The notes beneath the pieces were generated by a model that saw nothing but the letters and a program-made list of their open reading frames with translations, ran no database searches and was not told where the DNA came from. Positions 43,093 to 55,000 of a stretch of DNA of 64,000 nt are shown piece by piece. The DNA is taken from assembly GCA_019925105.1 (NCBI GenBank), contig JAHGAU010000005.1, forward strand, positions 496,001 to 560,000, written 5' to 3'. How positions within the stretch are numbered: the stretch's first letter is position 1; every line of letters begins with the position of its first letter. Both the position numbers and the translations under genes were made by a program. The DNA is from Niebla homalea. Its lineage: Eukaryota > Ascomycota > Lecanoromycetes > Lecanorales > Ramalinaceae.

Positions 43093-43740
43093 TCAATTTC
43101 CCAATTTGAGCGTGAGGCCCAGCAGGCACGCATAAGCCGTCATCGAGAGTGCCGTCAGCACCACCACAACATTCCCACTCGTTCGGAATTTGCGTTGATT
43201 GAGTCCATCTTCTCCAATCTCGGAGAAGAACTGCTTGTTGCCTTGTTGCCTCCTGAAGAGACTGAGGAGTAAGACACCGGCTCCGTAGACCGCAAAAAGA
43301 GCCCCAATGCTGTAGAATTCGCTGGTGAAGATCTTGAGAATGACCAACGAGAATGAGAATTGTCCGAGTGCAGTACGAATGTATGCTCCCTCGAACGTCC
43401 GCTGGGCCGCTCGGACTTCGACGAGTTCCTACATTTGGACTATCAAATCCTTGCTGGTCGTAGGGGATGTTGGTCATACTTCGTTCGTCAAAACCACACT
43501 CCTTGCCCGATGCAAACGAAGCCTGTAGTTATCGGCAGCGTTCGGCTACCGATAGATCAGCGATTGAATACTGTTGGAACCTGTCTGCCAGTCATTCACC
43601 TCAAACATTGTCTGCTTGACTTGCTTTTTGTATATCATGCAAAACTCAGAGAGACCAAACTCCGCACAAATCTCTTCGGCGTCTTTCGGGCAAAAGGCGC
43701 GGCTAGTTGGAGGTTTGGCAGCTCGCGTGACTAATGGCAT
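43093..43740 (-). CDS. Small membrane protein, DUF202-like
   Basis: There are three exons: 43740-43600, 43545-43480 and 43428-43093, giving 180 residues. Introns are 54 and 51 nt; all junctions are in phase 0. The centre reads ELVEVRAAQRTFEGAYIRTA, resembling the DUF202 signature in which a conserved (N/Q)RT-F segment leads into a first helix. Three hydrophobic segments follow (FSFSLVILKIF, FYSIGALFAVYGAGVLLLSL, VVVVLTALSMTAYACLLGLT). The N-terminal 60 residues are soluble and basic. The molecular function is not established. Its start codon lies 82 bp from the Tad3 stop on the same strand, so the promoter must be very short or overlap the Tad3 3' end. Confidence 0.72.
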
Positions 43741-43822
43741 CTTGACGCTGGAGAGTCGGACAGGCGTCAATCTACGGTTGAGAGAGTACATCCACAGTAT
43801 TTGCTACCTGTCATCGATGGAC

Positions 43823-45117
43823 TCAGATATGAATTTTGTCCGATTCAAGACTTCTCTCCACATGATCCTCCTCACACCACTGCCAAGCCAGGAATTTCCA
43901 ATTCAATGACGGCCTCCAAAAAAGCCCCCATGTAGACATACGCTTTCGCCCATGAGAGACTTCCTCCGCCACGAGCCCTCCAGTATCGGGCATTTCCTCC
44001 TTGAACACGACCTTCCCAAAGCGAGAGTGTAATAAAGCCATGCAGCACATGACGCAAGGTTCGTGGGTGACATACAATTCCAGGTCCAGACAGAGGTATC
44101 CCCCAGGAGCAATTGACGAAGTCGAATAAAACTGCTTTTCCAATGAGGTCAAACATGTTTCAAAAAGACACTCTTCCCTATAGTTATTGGGCTCAGAAGC
44201 TTGTGAATCGCCCAAGCATGCTCTCCGTTTTTTTGCAATCATGCCAATGACTCTCAAGACAGCATGTGCCATCGTATTGCCACCACCAGATCTGTCTCTC
44301 ATTCCATGCCCTGTCCAACGAGCGTCTCCAGCTGCTGCAATGACGATGGGTGCACCAGGATCGCCACGATCGACGACCACAGCACCGAAACCTTCGCCAC
44401 AACCTTCATCCGCGGTAGCCCGCCCTATACGTCCTGCCAAGTCCATATATCTCCCTACGTCTGCGCGGATCTGTCTTGCGGCTTGCTCGATCTCATTGTG
44501 CTGTGGGCCATGGGGATTTGACCTCTTGTAGACGGTCGGCCAATATTCCTCACTCCATTGCTCTGCTTCTTGTTCAGACGAAGGCGGCGAGAGCGGCACC
44601 GAAACGGTCTGGAGCATCTGAGGTGGGTCAAAGCCATCGCCCAGATTCAAATTGGATAGTAGGTCGATGATCAAATCGTACGAAAGCATGGATTGGCGAC
44701 AAAGGAGTATGAAAACTTCCTGGCTCGAATCGAGGCTCGCATGCAGAGTGCCATCCTTCGATCGTAATTTCTCAGCATTGCTACCGGTCAGCACCTTTGA
44801 TACATGCTCTTGCCTGATTACCCGTCGCAAATGTGACCAGTCGCGGCGGTCGGAGGCTGTCGAAGCATTGTCAACCACCCTGTTTTATCGTCAGATGGTG
44901 CCCTCTTATCACGATTATACTGGTCGGCGGACCTAAGGATAGCAGCTGTACTCTTTGCTCGCGCTTTGATCACGAAGACTTCTCCAAAGTCACAGCGGGC
45001 ATCGACCTCGGCTTTGGTTCGTAGATGTACAAGCGCTCCTGTAGAGCCATGATTGCCATTAGCCTCAGTCAAAGAGGTTCCAGCGTCCCTGGGCGAACTT
45101 TCGACATGTTTAACCAT
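43823..45117 (-). CDS. TAD3: tRNA-specific adenosine deaminase subunit Tad3
   Basis: There are two exons, 45117-44933 and 44879-43823, giving 413 residues. The 53-nt intron has a weak GTCCGC donor and an AAAACAG acceptor. With Tad2 it forms the enzyme that converts A34 to inosine in tRNA anticodons. The Tad3 hallmark is visible: the catalytic Glu of the HAE motif is replaced by Val (NTMAHAVLRVI), while the zinc Cys pair is kept (THEPCVMCCMALLHSR). The N-terminal domain carries LRTKAEVDARCDFGEVFVIK. A 17-residue Gly/Asp-rich segment precedes the deaminase core. It is divergent from adenylate kinase, 257 bp between start codons. Confidence 0.93.
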
Positions 45118-45374
45118 GCGTGATGCACATACATCATGAAGTTTGCCGGTAAACAGCCATAGCTGTAAAGAATTGAGAGTTTGAGACCGGGACCCGCCAT
45201 GCGGCAGATTTCCGGCTCAAGTTCCCATGAGCTCCACCGGAGGGGACCTCAACCATTTCTTTTCTGAACCCTTGCTCCATTTCACCCAGCTTGCGATTGT
45301 TCTCCGACACTTGGCACATCCAATACTTCGCCGGAGCCTCCTTGAGGCCGTTCTGCGATTGTCAAGTAGCAGCA
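45118..45374. promoter_or_regulatory. Shared divergent promoter of Tad3 and adenylate kinase
   Basis: Only 257 bp separate the two start codons. The region must serve both genes. It has no TATA box that I can see. Confidence 0.5.
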
Positions 45375-46388
<1,014 letters not shown>

Positions 46389-47421
46389 GTCTAACCGGTA
46401 CATTTCGGAGGCTCTGGCAAACCTCCTGACTTCCCTGCGACAGCGTCCATCATACCAATTGTTCGCCTTGAATGGCGTAGAGGTCGACGGGCGGTCTCGA
46501 ATGTTCGATGTGCAAGGTGTGTATACCTCAAATTTCCGGGTCAGTGTACATTATGTCCTTGTAAGAATCAAGGCGAAAGTCAAATGGATAGAATCTCAAC
46601 GAAAATTCTGACTTTATCGACACATTGTAACGTGATCACCATATTTGGAGAAGGCGTTCCTACACTCTGAATCTCAGTAGGTATGATAGGATACGAGAAT
46701 TGTGTTTCAAGATGTTGACCAATGCGATCAAAGTGAGTCGGCAATACCTTGCTTCTTTCTATTCATGTTGAATATGTGCCGATAACCGACATCATATTGG
46801 TGGCTTCTCATTCATTTACTTTGAAACGGAGTGAATGGTGACCGGTGACTGGTGAACATTTCGAAACATTGTCAGGAACGTGGCCATGCATGCTTATGTT
46901 AGCTTGATACTGCACGTGGCCATTCCATCGTCGTGTGGTGATGGAAAATTGCACGTGAAAATGCATTTCCAGTTCAAGCTTGAATACTTCCAATTCCCTT
47001 TTAATACCTCTATCGGGTTTCACATCAGGCTCGTTGAACAGTAACCTGTGTGTCCGTATCATGGTCTGCTATCAACAGAGCGCTCACAGCACTTGCAGTG
47101 TTGTCTCTTAATTCTGTGGAAGCAATTACAGCCTAGTCTCTGGGAAAACAACAATTCCAATCAATCTCACCTTCCATCCTCACCCCTCAATCTTCGAGCC
47201 TCGTTTCAGACTCTATTCCCTTGCCCTGTCATTCAGAATCTACAAACGTCTTTAGACAGGTCCATTCTCATATTGCCGCGCCGCGGGCATTTCGCCATCT
47301 TCAACCAGTTTGCTGAGAATCTGCAGGCCTTGTACCATCACCTCGACTGAAGCCGTGTCCACTACCCCTTTTCTGCCGCCGTGAGGCAATACTGAGCCCC
47401 TCGATCCAGAATATCTTCATC
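46389..47421. other. Intergenic region, no supported gene
   Basis: About 1 kb. CACGTG motifs occur at about 46914 and 46953, the first within a repeated ACGTGGCCAT string (46880 and 46913). A minus-strand frame at 46808-47062 has an ATG but no recognisable feature. The right third is probably the 5' UTR of the next gene. Confidence 0.45.
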
Positions 47422-48487
47422 ATGGGTAAACTTCCTTCCGGGTCCTCTCTTCCTCCTATTTGGAACGACGACATGGACCGCTTGATCTGTGCAGCGGAAG
47501 GAGAGGGCGTCTTATCTCTCAACACCGTCGTGAACAGAGTCAAGAACGCATTCAGAAGTCAGCTCCTCGAGGTACGCGTCTCGTTCCCAAGAGCCTTGCA
47601 CTTGATGAAACTCAATCCTGCACAGCACGTCATCCCCACCGACGCAATTGAGCGCCGCCTCAATATCCTAGAGCAAAGACCTATTGACTACTTCCGGCCA
47701 GGGGCTGAAATCGCTGCCGAGCGTGCTCGGGCGAAGGGATACGTTCTGAAGGAATTTGACCCCTTAAATTATCCTTACTTGGACGATGAGCAGGTGAGCG
47801 TTTTCGCTGCTAATACTGCCACCCGACTGAATATTTGTGATCAGCTGGTGAAGCTTACCGGTCTCGGGCGATCCAAAGATGACAAGATGCCAACTCAGGT
47901 AATTGCATGCGCCCAAGCAAGCTTCTCCGTCTGACTGATTGGTCACTCAGCCTCGTAGATCTGGTTCACGCAAAGAGCATGGCATTCGAAGCATACCAGT
48001 GGAAGCAGAGGGCGACGACGGCATCCGAGAGGCTCACAATGCACACGCGTCTGTTATGACAGATCGACCAACCACAAGCCAATCGTCGATTCGCAAGGCT
48101 GCCGCTATCTCTCGCCCCCTGAAAGGAGACAATCCTAGGCCGTCCGCACCCATCCTGCAACCATTGCATTACAATCCAGAATCCGACTCGTCCGAGAACA
48201 ATCGCGAGAACAAGACACCTCGACGAAGGCTGGATGGGCAGACACCTACGACTGCTGGATACACGTCAGGCTACTCCTCGACTGAAATTGGCACGTCCAC
48301 ATCCCCGTCAACTGCAGTCACGACACCCATCAATCCGAATTTTGGAGCAGCCTCCACCGGTAGCCCCAGTCCCCACAAACGTCGCCCCACTCCGCTCGAT
48401 CTATCCAAAGATCAAGGCTACGAGAGCCACAGCAGTAGCCAGATGAAGGTGAAGGACAATCGAACTCGAAGAATGCTCTTGGAGTGA
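47422..48487 (+). CDS. Conserved-looking protein of unknown function with stop-free introns
   Basis: There are four exons: 47422-47571, 47626-47793, 47845-47898 and 47951-48487, giving 302 residues. The first 120 residues are ordered (PPIWNDDMDRLICAAEGEG, then NTVVNRVKNAFRSQLLEH, then DAIERRLNILEQRPIDYF) and mostly helical, perhaps a small DNA- or protein-binding fold of the SANT type, but this is weak. The last 180 residues are disordered, Ser/Thr/Pro-rich, with a basic end. Introns 1 (54 nt) and 2 (51 nt) are multiples of three with no in-frame stop, so an unspliced reading would also be open. Good GTACGC/GTGAGC donors, CAG acceptors and a GACTGA branch support splicing. I do not recognise a family. 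Confidence 0.7.
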
Positions 48488-48952
48488 GCAGACTGGGCGT
48501 TGAACGTGTCAACACCTGCTGGACTCTTGCTGATTCTTGACCCCATACTGAACTTCAATTATGCCAAGTATCTCGTGGAATGCATCAATGGGATTTGGCC
48601 AGGGGAGAAAGTCATTGGGCTTTATATGCTAGCTCGATGGCTATTTTGTGCGGCAGCTCTTGTACAATAGCTGGAAGATAGTTGGAAGGGACCTTCCATT
48701 GCTCATTTGCGCTAATAGCTTCTTCGGCGACCTCATAGCATAGCATAGCTCATTCATCAAACCAAAGGAAGCGGATGGCCTACCTCATCACCTCTCCAAA
48801 CCGACCTAACCTCATGACATCCCTACCTCGCTTCTCGTCCATAACACGTTACCCTCCATGGCCCCATCTAACCCCCCCAGAACCACCTCTCAAGCAACCT
48901 CTTCGTCAGCCCACTGCCCCTATCCCCCATCTACCTCCAAATCTCACCCGCT
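48488..48952. other. Intergenic region
   Basis: This is the 3' flanks of two convergent genes. The right half is C-rich. No gene or RNA is seen. Confidence 0.5.
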
Positions 48953-49824
48953 TCACCCAACCCACCCTCCAGCCCACCCAGCCATCTCCCCCCTCTCCAC
49001 CCGCCTCACCTCGACCATGTGTCCAGCAACATCCCACCACTCCGCCACGACGCACGCGAGCAGGTGTTTACAAACCGGGATCCCCCTCCCCTCGGACCTG
49101 TGCGCCAACCCCTCATACCCCCGCATCAACCCTCCCCAGCCCTTGCCATCTGCCCGCTCTGCACGTCCGTCATCATCATCATCATCACCATCATCATCAT
49201 CGTCATCGTCTCTCCGGCCTTCATTGCCCTTTGCCCACCCCCCACCATCACCGTCATCGTTATTATAGCCATCCACGTCATCCTCATCCATCATCATCCC
49301 ACCACCCTCACCATCGCCGCCCTCTCTAACAAATGGATCACCATCACCATCACCACTATGCGACTGCGCTTGGTCAAACGCCGCAAACGCAAAGGCGGCG
49401 CACGTGCAACTCCACGCCGTGGTCCTGACCTCGTAGCTGCTGCTGCTGCTGGGGGCGAGCGCTTCGGCGCGGCCACCGTGGCGGCGGGTCTTTCGGCCGG
49501 AGGAGGGGGCGCGGCGGAGCGGACGTGGTAGATTGAGCGGACTGCTGGTGAGGGGGGCGGCGGCTGCTGCTGCGGGGATGGAGGGGTGGATGGGTGGGGG
49601 GATGGAGGGAGGAGGTCCAGGCGGGTGATGAGGCCGCGGTCGAGGAGGTCGAGGGCGGGGAGGAGAGTTGTGGGATAGAGGGCGTGGAGGGTTAGGAGGG
49701 TGGGTTTGGCGGGGGTGAGGTCGGGGTTGGTGGGGTCGAGGTGCGGGGGTGGGGTGGGGAGGTTGGCTAGGTTTTGAAGGAGGAGGTCGGTGAGGTTTGT
49801 GGAGTTGGGAACAGGGGTGGTCAT
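48953..49824 (-). CDS. SWIM zinc-finger protein (Shu-complex Sws1-like), with a one-base frame break
   Basis: The N-terminal part (MTTPVPNSTNLTDLLLQNL to VRSIYHVRS, then Pro/Ala-rich) is in one frame. The C-terminal part (SYEVRTTAWSCTCAAFAFAAF to VCKHLLACVVAEWW) is in another and runs to the stop at 48953. The CxC...CxH set (C-T-C; C-K-H) is the SWIM zinc finger. Together with the order of parts it resembles Sws1, which partners Rad51 paralogues in homologous recombination. No GT donor with the needed phase joins the frames. Adding one G to the plus-strand run of five G at 49451-49455 restores a single frame of about 290 residues. A long acidic insert made by a GAT repeat lies between the two zinc-ligand pairs, which is unusual. 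Confidence 0.7.
49170..49210. repeat. (ATC/GAT)n microsatellite encoding poly-Asp
   Basis: About 41 nt of near-perfect trinucleotide repeat with CAC and CGT interruptions. On the minus strand it reads GAT codons and makes a poly-aspartate run inside the SWIM protein. Confidence 0.9.
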
Positions 49825-49986
49825 GCAGGCAAATGAAGGATCTTGAGATGTCTTTGGGTATTTGTCGATGGGTATCTAATTTTGAATGAGATTCGAAGCT
49901 AGATACAGGGAATGTATTGTCGTTTAACAGTCATTATGGGGGACCCCTCTTTTGCCTTCTCCAAATCTCCTGTCGTTGAGATGTCT

Positions 49987-51419
49987 TCACATTTGAGATT
50001 TTATCCTCTTATGAGACGAAGTATGGATTGAATCTCGGCTGTCTTCGCTCTCCCGATGCAGGACCTGTCCATCCCCACCCAAATGGCCATCCAGATGACC
50101 ATCATCCTCAATACGGGCGTAGAACAAGCTGTACGGAGTCCATCCTCCTCCCGGGTTGATGGCCTCACTTATGCGACTTTTCCGGACTGAGCTGTCGTCC
50201 AATTCTTCCCATGCGCCACTTGGGCTTTTGGCGATGCACCGGTAGTGGCCGTTTGCGAACGAACCCATGTGCTGAACAACCGACAACAGCTGATACTTTA
50301 GGACTGACTTGCCTTCCGTGAAGGTGGAGAGTTCCAGGCCTGAAGAGAACGGAACATGCATTGAGTTTTTCCTGTACACACCACGTCCGGTTTGCTGAAA
50401 ACGCAAAAAGTCAATCTCTAGAATGTCAGGGGCAGTCGTGAGGCGGGAATGCTGGATTGCCTTGCCCTTCTTCTTGCACTTCTCACAGTCGTAGTCCGAA
50501 ACACTGGCGGGTGCGAACGTGACGGTTTTCAGTATGTCCAGAAGACATACGTCTTTCCTGACGGGGACACCGAGACGGTATTCGAAAGGCGACACTACGC
50601 GGGATCTGTGAGAATTCAAATCGCAAATGGTCGTCCTCACAATCTGATGTCCCAGGAGGGTCTTCAAAGTCTTTTCACTACTGCTTGTTGTCAACAAAAG
50701 CAAAAGCTTGTTCACACAGCTGTCTCTTACCTCGAATGTCGCTCAATCATTGCGTTAACAAGAAACATGTAGAATTCGTTGGCATCCTGTTGTCTACCCC
50801 AACGCCAAGTTCGTAATGTAGTAGTCGTCTTCAGGTTGGCCGTAAGGGAAGCCATGGATTGATTTACGTCCTTGTTGTTGTGATGAGTCTGCCAATAAAG
50901 CAGAGACAACCGCTGGAAGGCACAGATGGTGCATCGATTCTCCTTGGGGCAAGTGTCGTGATATTCTTCCAACCAATTCACCAGCTTAGGAATATGCAAA
51001 AGCGCTTGAATCATGCTGTTCCGGTAGCACATTACATGAGCGTTGAAGAAGCCTTTTGGTGGCGATGGCGAAGCAGATTGCCTTTGCCATCGTGCTGAAA
51101 TCTCTGGCGATTGGGAAATTGAGTCCTGAACTGGCGCTTCTGAAGGTCGAACAGACGTGTCAGCCTCATGGTTGCCATTTTCCTTCGGCATAGCGGGTGA
51201 TTCTGGCAAAGTCTTGATTTCGAAGATAGGCGATTTCGTTTTCATGTCCTCGTAAGTACGCTTCGTTGCTGGGACAAAATGTATCGGATTTCGTAACAAA
51301 GCCTCGACAGCTCGAGCGGCTTCGTCGTTCACTTCAGGCTCTCCAGGAGGCTGAAGGTCACCAACTACGGCCTCTGAACGACGTGGTACAGAGACCCACC
51401 CGGTTTTCTTGAACGCCAT
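49987..51419 (-). CDS. Ubiquitin-specific protease (USP/UBP family)
   Basis: There are two exons, 51419-50731 and 50683-49987 (acceptor could be 3 nt further in), giving about 461 residues. The protease removes ubiquitin from proteins. The Cys box is GFFNAHVMCYRNSMIQALL (about 130); the nucleophile Cys and the oxyanion Asn five residues before it are kept, but the usual GNT-C context is not. The blocking-loop and zinc region (CEKCKKKGKAIQHSRL) and the His box (GSFANGHYRCIAKSPSGAW ... FYAR) are present. The first 120 residues are disordered. The start at 51419 is the first ATG (MAFKKTGWVSVPRR); an in-frame codon at 51440 is GTG. Confidence 0.88.
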
Positions 51420-52032
51420 GAGAAGGAGCTGGCTAATCACAAGGGATGGACCCTTGACATGTGATAGTAAAAGGTGACAGACGCAATGTCAATTGCGAGT
51501 CAAAGGTGAGAATGAAATGGTCTATGGAATGGCAGCCCTCCAATGGAGCGCTATGTACACTAATATAAACGAATTTGCGTATGGGCGTGTGCCCAAGCAA
51601 CTTTTATACAATGTCGAGCTGTCAGACATTAGTCACGGGTGTTCGACTATAGAGAAGACTACAGCAGCCTCTCTTATGCCTCTAAAAGCCTAGATCGTTT
51701 GTAATGGATGTGGTCACGGATGTGAATATGCAATTTGAAACACATGTGGTGGTGAATTGAAACTTCAGACCCTACTGAGTAAGTTCCATGATCCATCACA
51801 TGACACTAGCGCGCTTGAGAGGCGCGAGGCGCCGAAAGAGGGAGCCTCGAAGCCAAAAGAGGTTATCGAGTTTAGTGTTTCTTTGAGCCTCAATCGTACA
51901 TTGTACTGCACTTGCTGGCATTCAGAGCGGTGCAGTGTGGTCTTGTGTTCGAAATGGCGCATGAGAGAAGAGGATTTATGCAGCGTGGTTATGGAAAGGT
52001 CCAAAGTTCAAGGTTCGCGCCTGCAATCCACA
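51420..52032. promoter_or_regulatory. Divergent promoter region between USP and Trs130 genes
   Basis: The region is 613 bp. The frame of the next gene is open from 51757 but has only a TTG there; an ATG at 51961 is in frame but encodes nothing conserved. No TATA box is evident. Confidence 0.45.
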
Positions 52033-55000
52033 ATGAATCTGGAGGAAATATTGACCAAATGTACTACAGTCGAATATACTGACCCGGCTGGCGTTTTCGA
52101 GTCGATTCGGGCATCTCTTGAGAGGGCACTGCCACTAACCAATTTGCATTGGAATTCGTCTTCTAGACCGCTACGATCGATTCCTTCATTGCCCGTAGAT
52201 CTTGTCCCCGATGCAAAGACCTCTTCCCAGAAGGCTGTACATGATACCGAAGAGTCCTCGGACAATGCTGAACGTGGCTCATCCTCTCAAGATGGAGGTC
52301 AGAAGAAGGAGAGACGCCACCAGATTCCTGGACTACGACAGACCCCATACGTGAAGCTTTATCTTCTTCAATGCGATGATATCGATACCTATCGCTCAAG
52401 CCTGAGACAACCTTTACGGGATTGGGTCACTAGTCAGGCACCAATCTCATCAGCTGGTACTCCAATACCAAAAAGCAAGCAAGAGAACCACGATGCGTTT
52501 GAATGGCTCATCCTTCATCTGACAAACGACGGCACTAATTCGTCACGACCGACGAGCACAAGGGCCGAGTCTGAAGGCTCCAAAAAGCCTTCAGCTTCTC
52601 GATGGACTTCAAGAGGCTCTAAAAGTGTGATTGACAAGATCCGATCCGACTTCAATGGCAGCTCAAAGCATGCTATTGATCGAGCTGCTCAGGTTCATCT
52701 GCCGAGTGCCTCCCAGCAGCCTCATCAGCTCGAAAGTAAAGTGCATGATGCAACTAACATTTGGGATGACCTTTTGAGCAGAATGAAATCCTCCATTCTC
52801 AGTTCTTTCAGTTTGCGGGTCCAGCAGTACGAAGAGGATATCAAAGAAAAGGATCTTCAACGTAGTCTACCTGGATGGAACTTCAACACCTTCTTCGTCC
52901 TAAAGGAAGGTTTAGCGCGTGGGTTCGAAAGCGTAAATCTGATCGAAGACGCTTTAAGTGGATACCAACAGCTAGCCGCCGGCCTCTCAGCAGTCATTGA
53001 CGAACAGCTCGATGGTGAGCAGCCAGGCCAGCAAAGTACTCGCTTTGAGGCTTGTACGACCGAGCTGCGCCAAACGTTTGAGTATGCACTGCAGACGACC
53101 AAGCAGCAACATTCAAGAGCAGAGGCTCACATGCGTGATGTAGCAGATCTTGGATCCTACATTCTGGACACTGATAGGAAGCCATTTCGGGTGCTTATCC
53201 TCGAGAACAATATATCAATTTTTGATTTTCAGTGTTATCTCTTTGCTCGACAGGTGTTCCTGCTTTTACGTCTTGCCAACGCCAACGATAACTCTTCGAA
53301 AAGAAGAGCTGTGAGTCAATCAGCGTCCAGGAGTGATGCAGATCTGGCCAATAAGCCAGTATTCACAGATAAGGAAAATCTTCTCATCCTCGCCGATGTC
53401 GTTCAGCTTGCCTTAGATTTCATTCCTTCTTCTGCCTACTCCGTAAGACGTGAGATTGATGGTCTGATGGGCAATGAGAGCTCTTTCCGAGGAGAATGGG
53501 GCCCGCGGCTGAGGAACGATGTTATTGATAACATGATTGCATCTTGGATGTTCTCCGCTTGTCGTTCAGTCCTGGAAGTGGTATCTACAAGATCATTGTC
53601 CATCCAGCTTGAAGCGCCGTTACGTCAGCTACGACGAGCGACAGGTTTGCAAGCTACATCCAACAACAGACCCAGTGAGGACACTTCGCCAACCCCTTTC
53701 CCACGTCGTGCATCCTCGCTGTCCTTCCGGAGCCCCTTCGCCTCGCCCACTGGATCTCACCAGTTTTCTGCATCAACAACATCCTTAGACACACTTCGTC
53801 AAGCGCCGCAAAGTTCGCACTTGCCAGGCCTTGCTAATCTCGCTGGTCTTTGTGGCGACCTTGTGCTTCTAAGTAGGCGAACCTTGAGTAACACAGCCCT
53901 TCGATTGAAAGAGTGGCAGGTAGGGTTTGGTGAAGCGTTGTCAAAGTTTGGGAATGAATATTCTGATATGCACCAAGTGGAGCTCGATGATGATTCTGAG
54001 GGCTCGTTCACAGCCGTTCGGCCATCGACTCAACGTGGAATGTCGACAGAAGCTGGGATTACGAATAAGACAATGTCGTCTGCTCTGAGATCAAGGGAGG
54101 CTTTCTTTGCCCTGTTTGAGGTGCGTTTGCGACTTCTGGCTTGGATATGCAATTTTGACCATGTAATAGGATCTGACTGCTGCAACTCTAGCGCATTTCA
54201 TCGTTGCGGATAGAGGCAAAATGGCTGAAGCTATGACTACCGATCTTGCACTTTTGTGTTTGTGAGTTCTGTGATGTCCATCCCGACACATCTAATTGAT
54301 CACAGCATCCTTGGAGACTTCAACATAGCGGCTTCCTACTTCAAGCAATTGACGTCCTTCTATTCAGACAAGCAGTGGGTTGAATTGGGTACAACAATGC
54401 TCTCAATGTGGGCCACATGCCTGAAAGAAATAGACAACACAAGACAATACATCACGGTGTCACTCAGGGCTATTGCAAGTATACCAAGTCCTTCGCCCTC
54501 TTCGCTATCTAGGACAGCCTCCATCAATGAATTACTTAAGGCGTCGAAAACCACGGACGAGGAGATAAGCATTCTGGCAGAACCGTACCTTAGGCTGATA
54601 CTAGAAAGCAATCTGAGCATTCAACATCTGGATGGTCGTGGTGGCTTCGGCTTACTGCTCAAGTTTCGCAGTCTTTTCCGCGAGGGTTTTGAAGCGGATC
54701 ACATTAGTGTATGCCTGCTGTCTGTAGACAGGGAACATCGATATGAGCTTGTGCTCACTTCTGCCTCAACATGTAATGTTGTCAAAGGGGCAAACAGTGT
54801 GCAACTGATATCCAAGGTCAGCCAACAATCACTTGTCTACACTGAAGGGCATGGCTGAACGAAATCTAGACCATGAGACCTGGCGTGTATATTGTAAAGA
54901 AGGCCATATTCCGTGCTGGCAACATAGTCTTCACAGATGACAAGTCTTCCCCAAAAGGCACCCTTGATCTGCCAGGCGCGGCGCAAGATGCAGGGTTGGG

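Noticed and set aside
48775..49531. Plus-strand frames rich in Pro, His and Ser over the SWIM gene
   Set aside because: They are antisense shadows of the GC-rich minus-strand SWIM gene and its GAT repeat.
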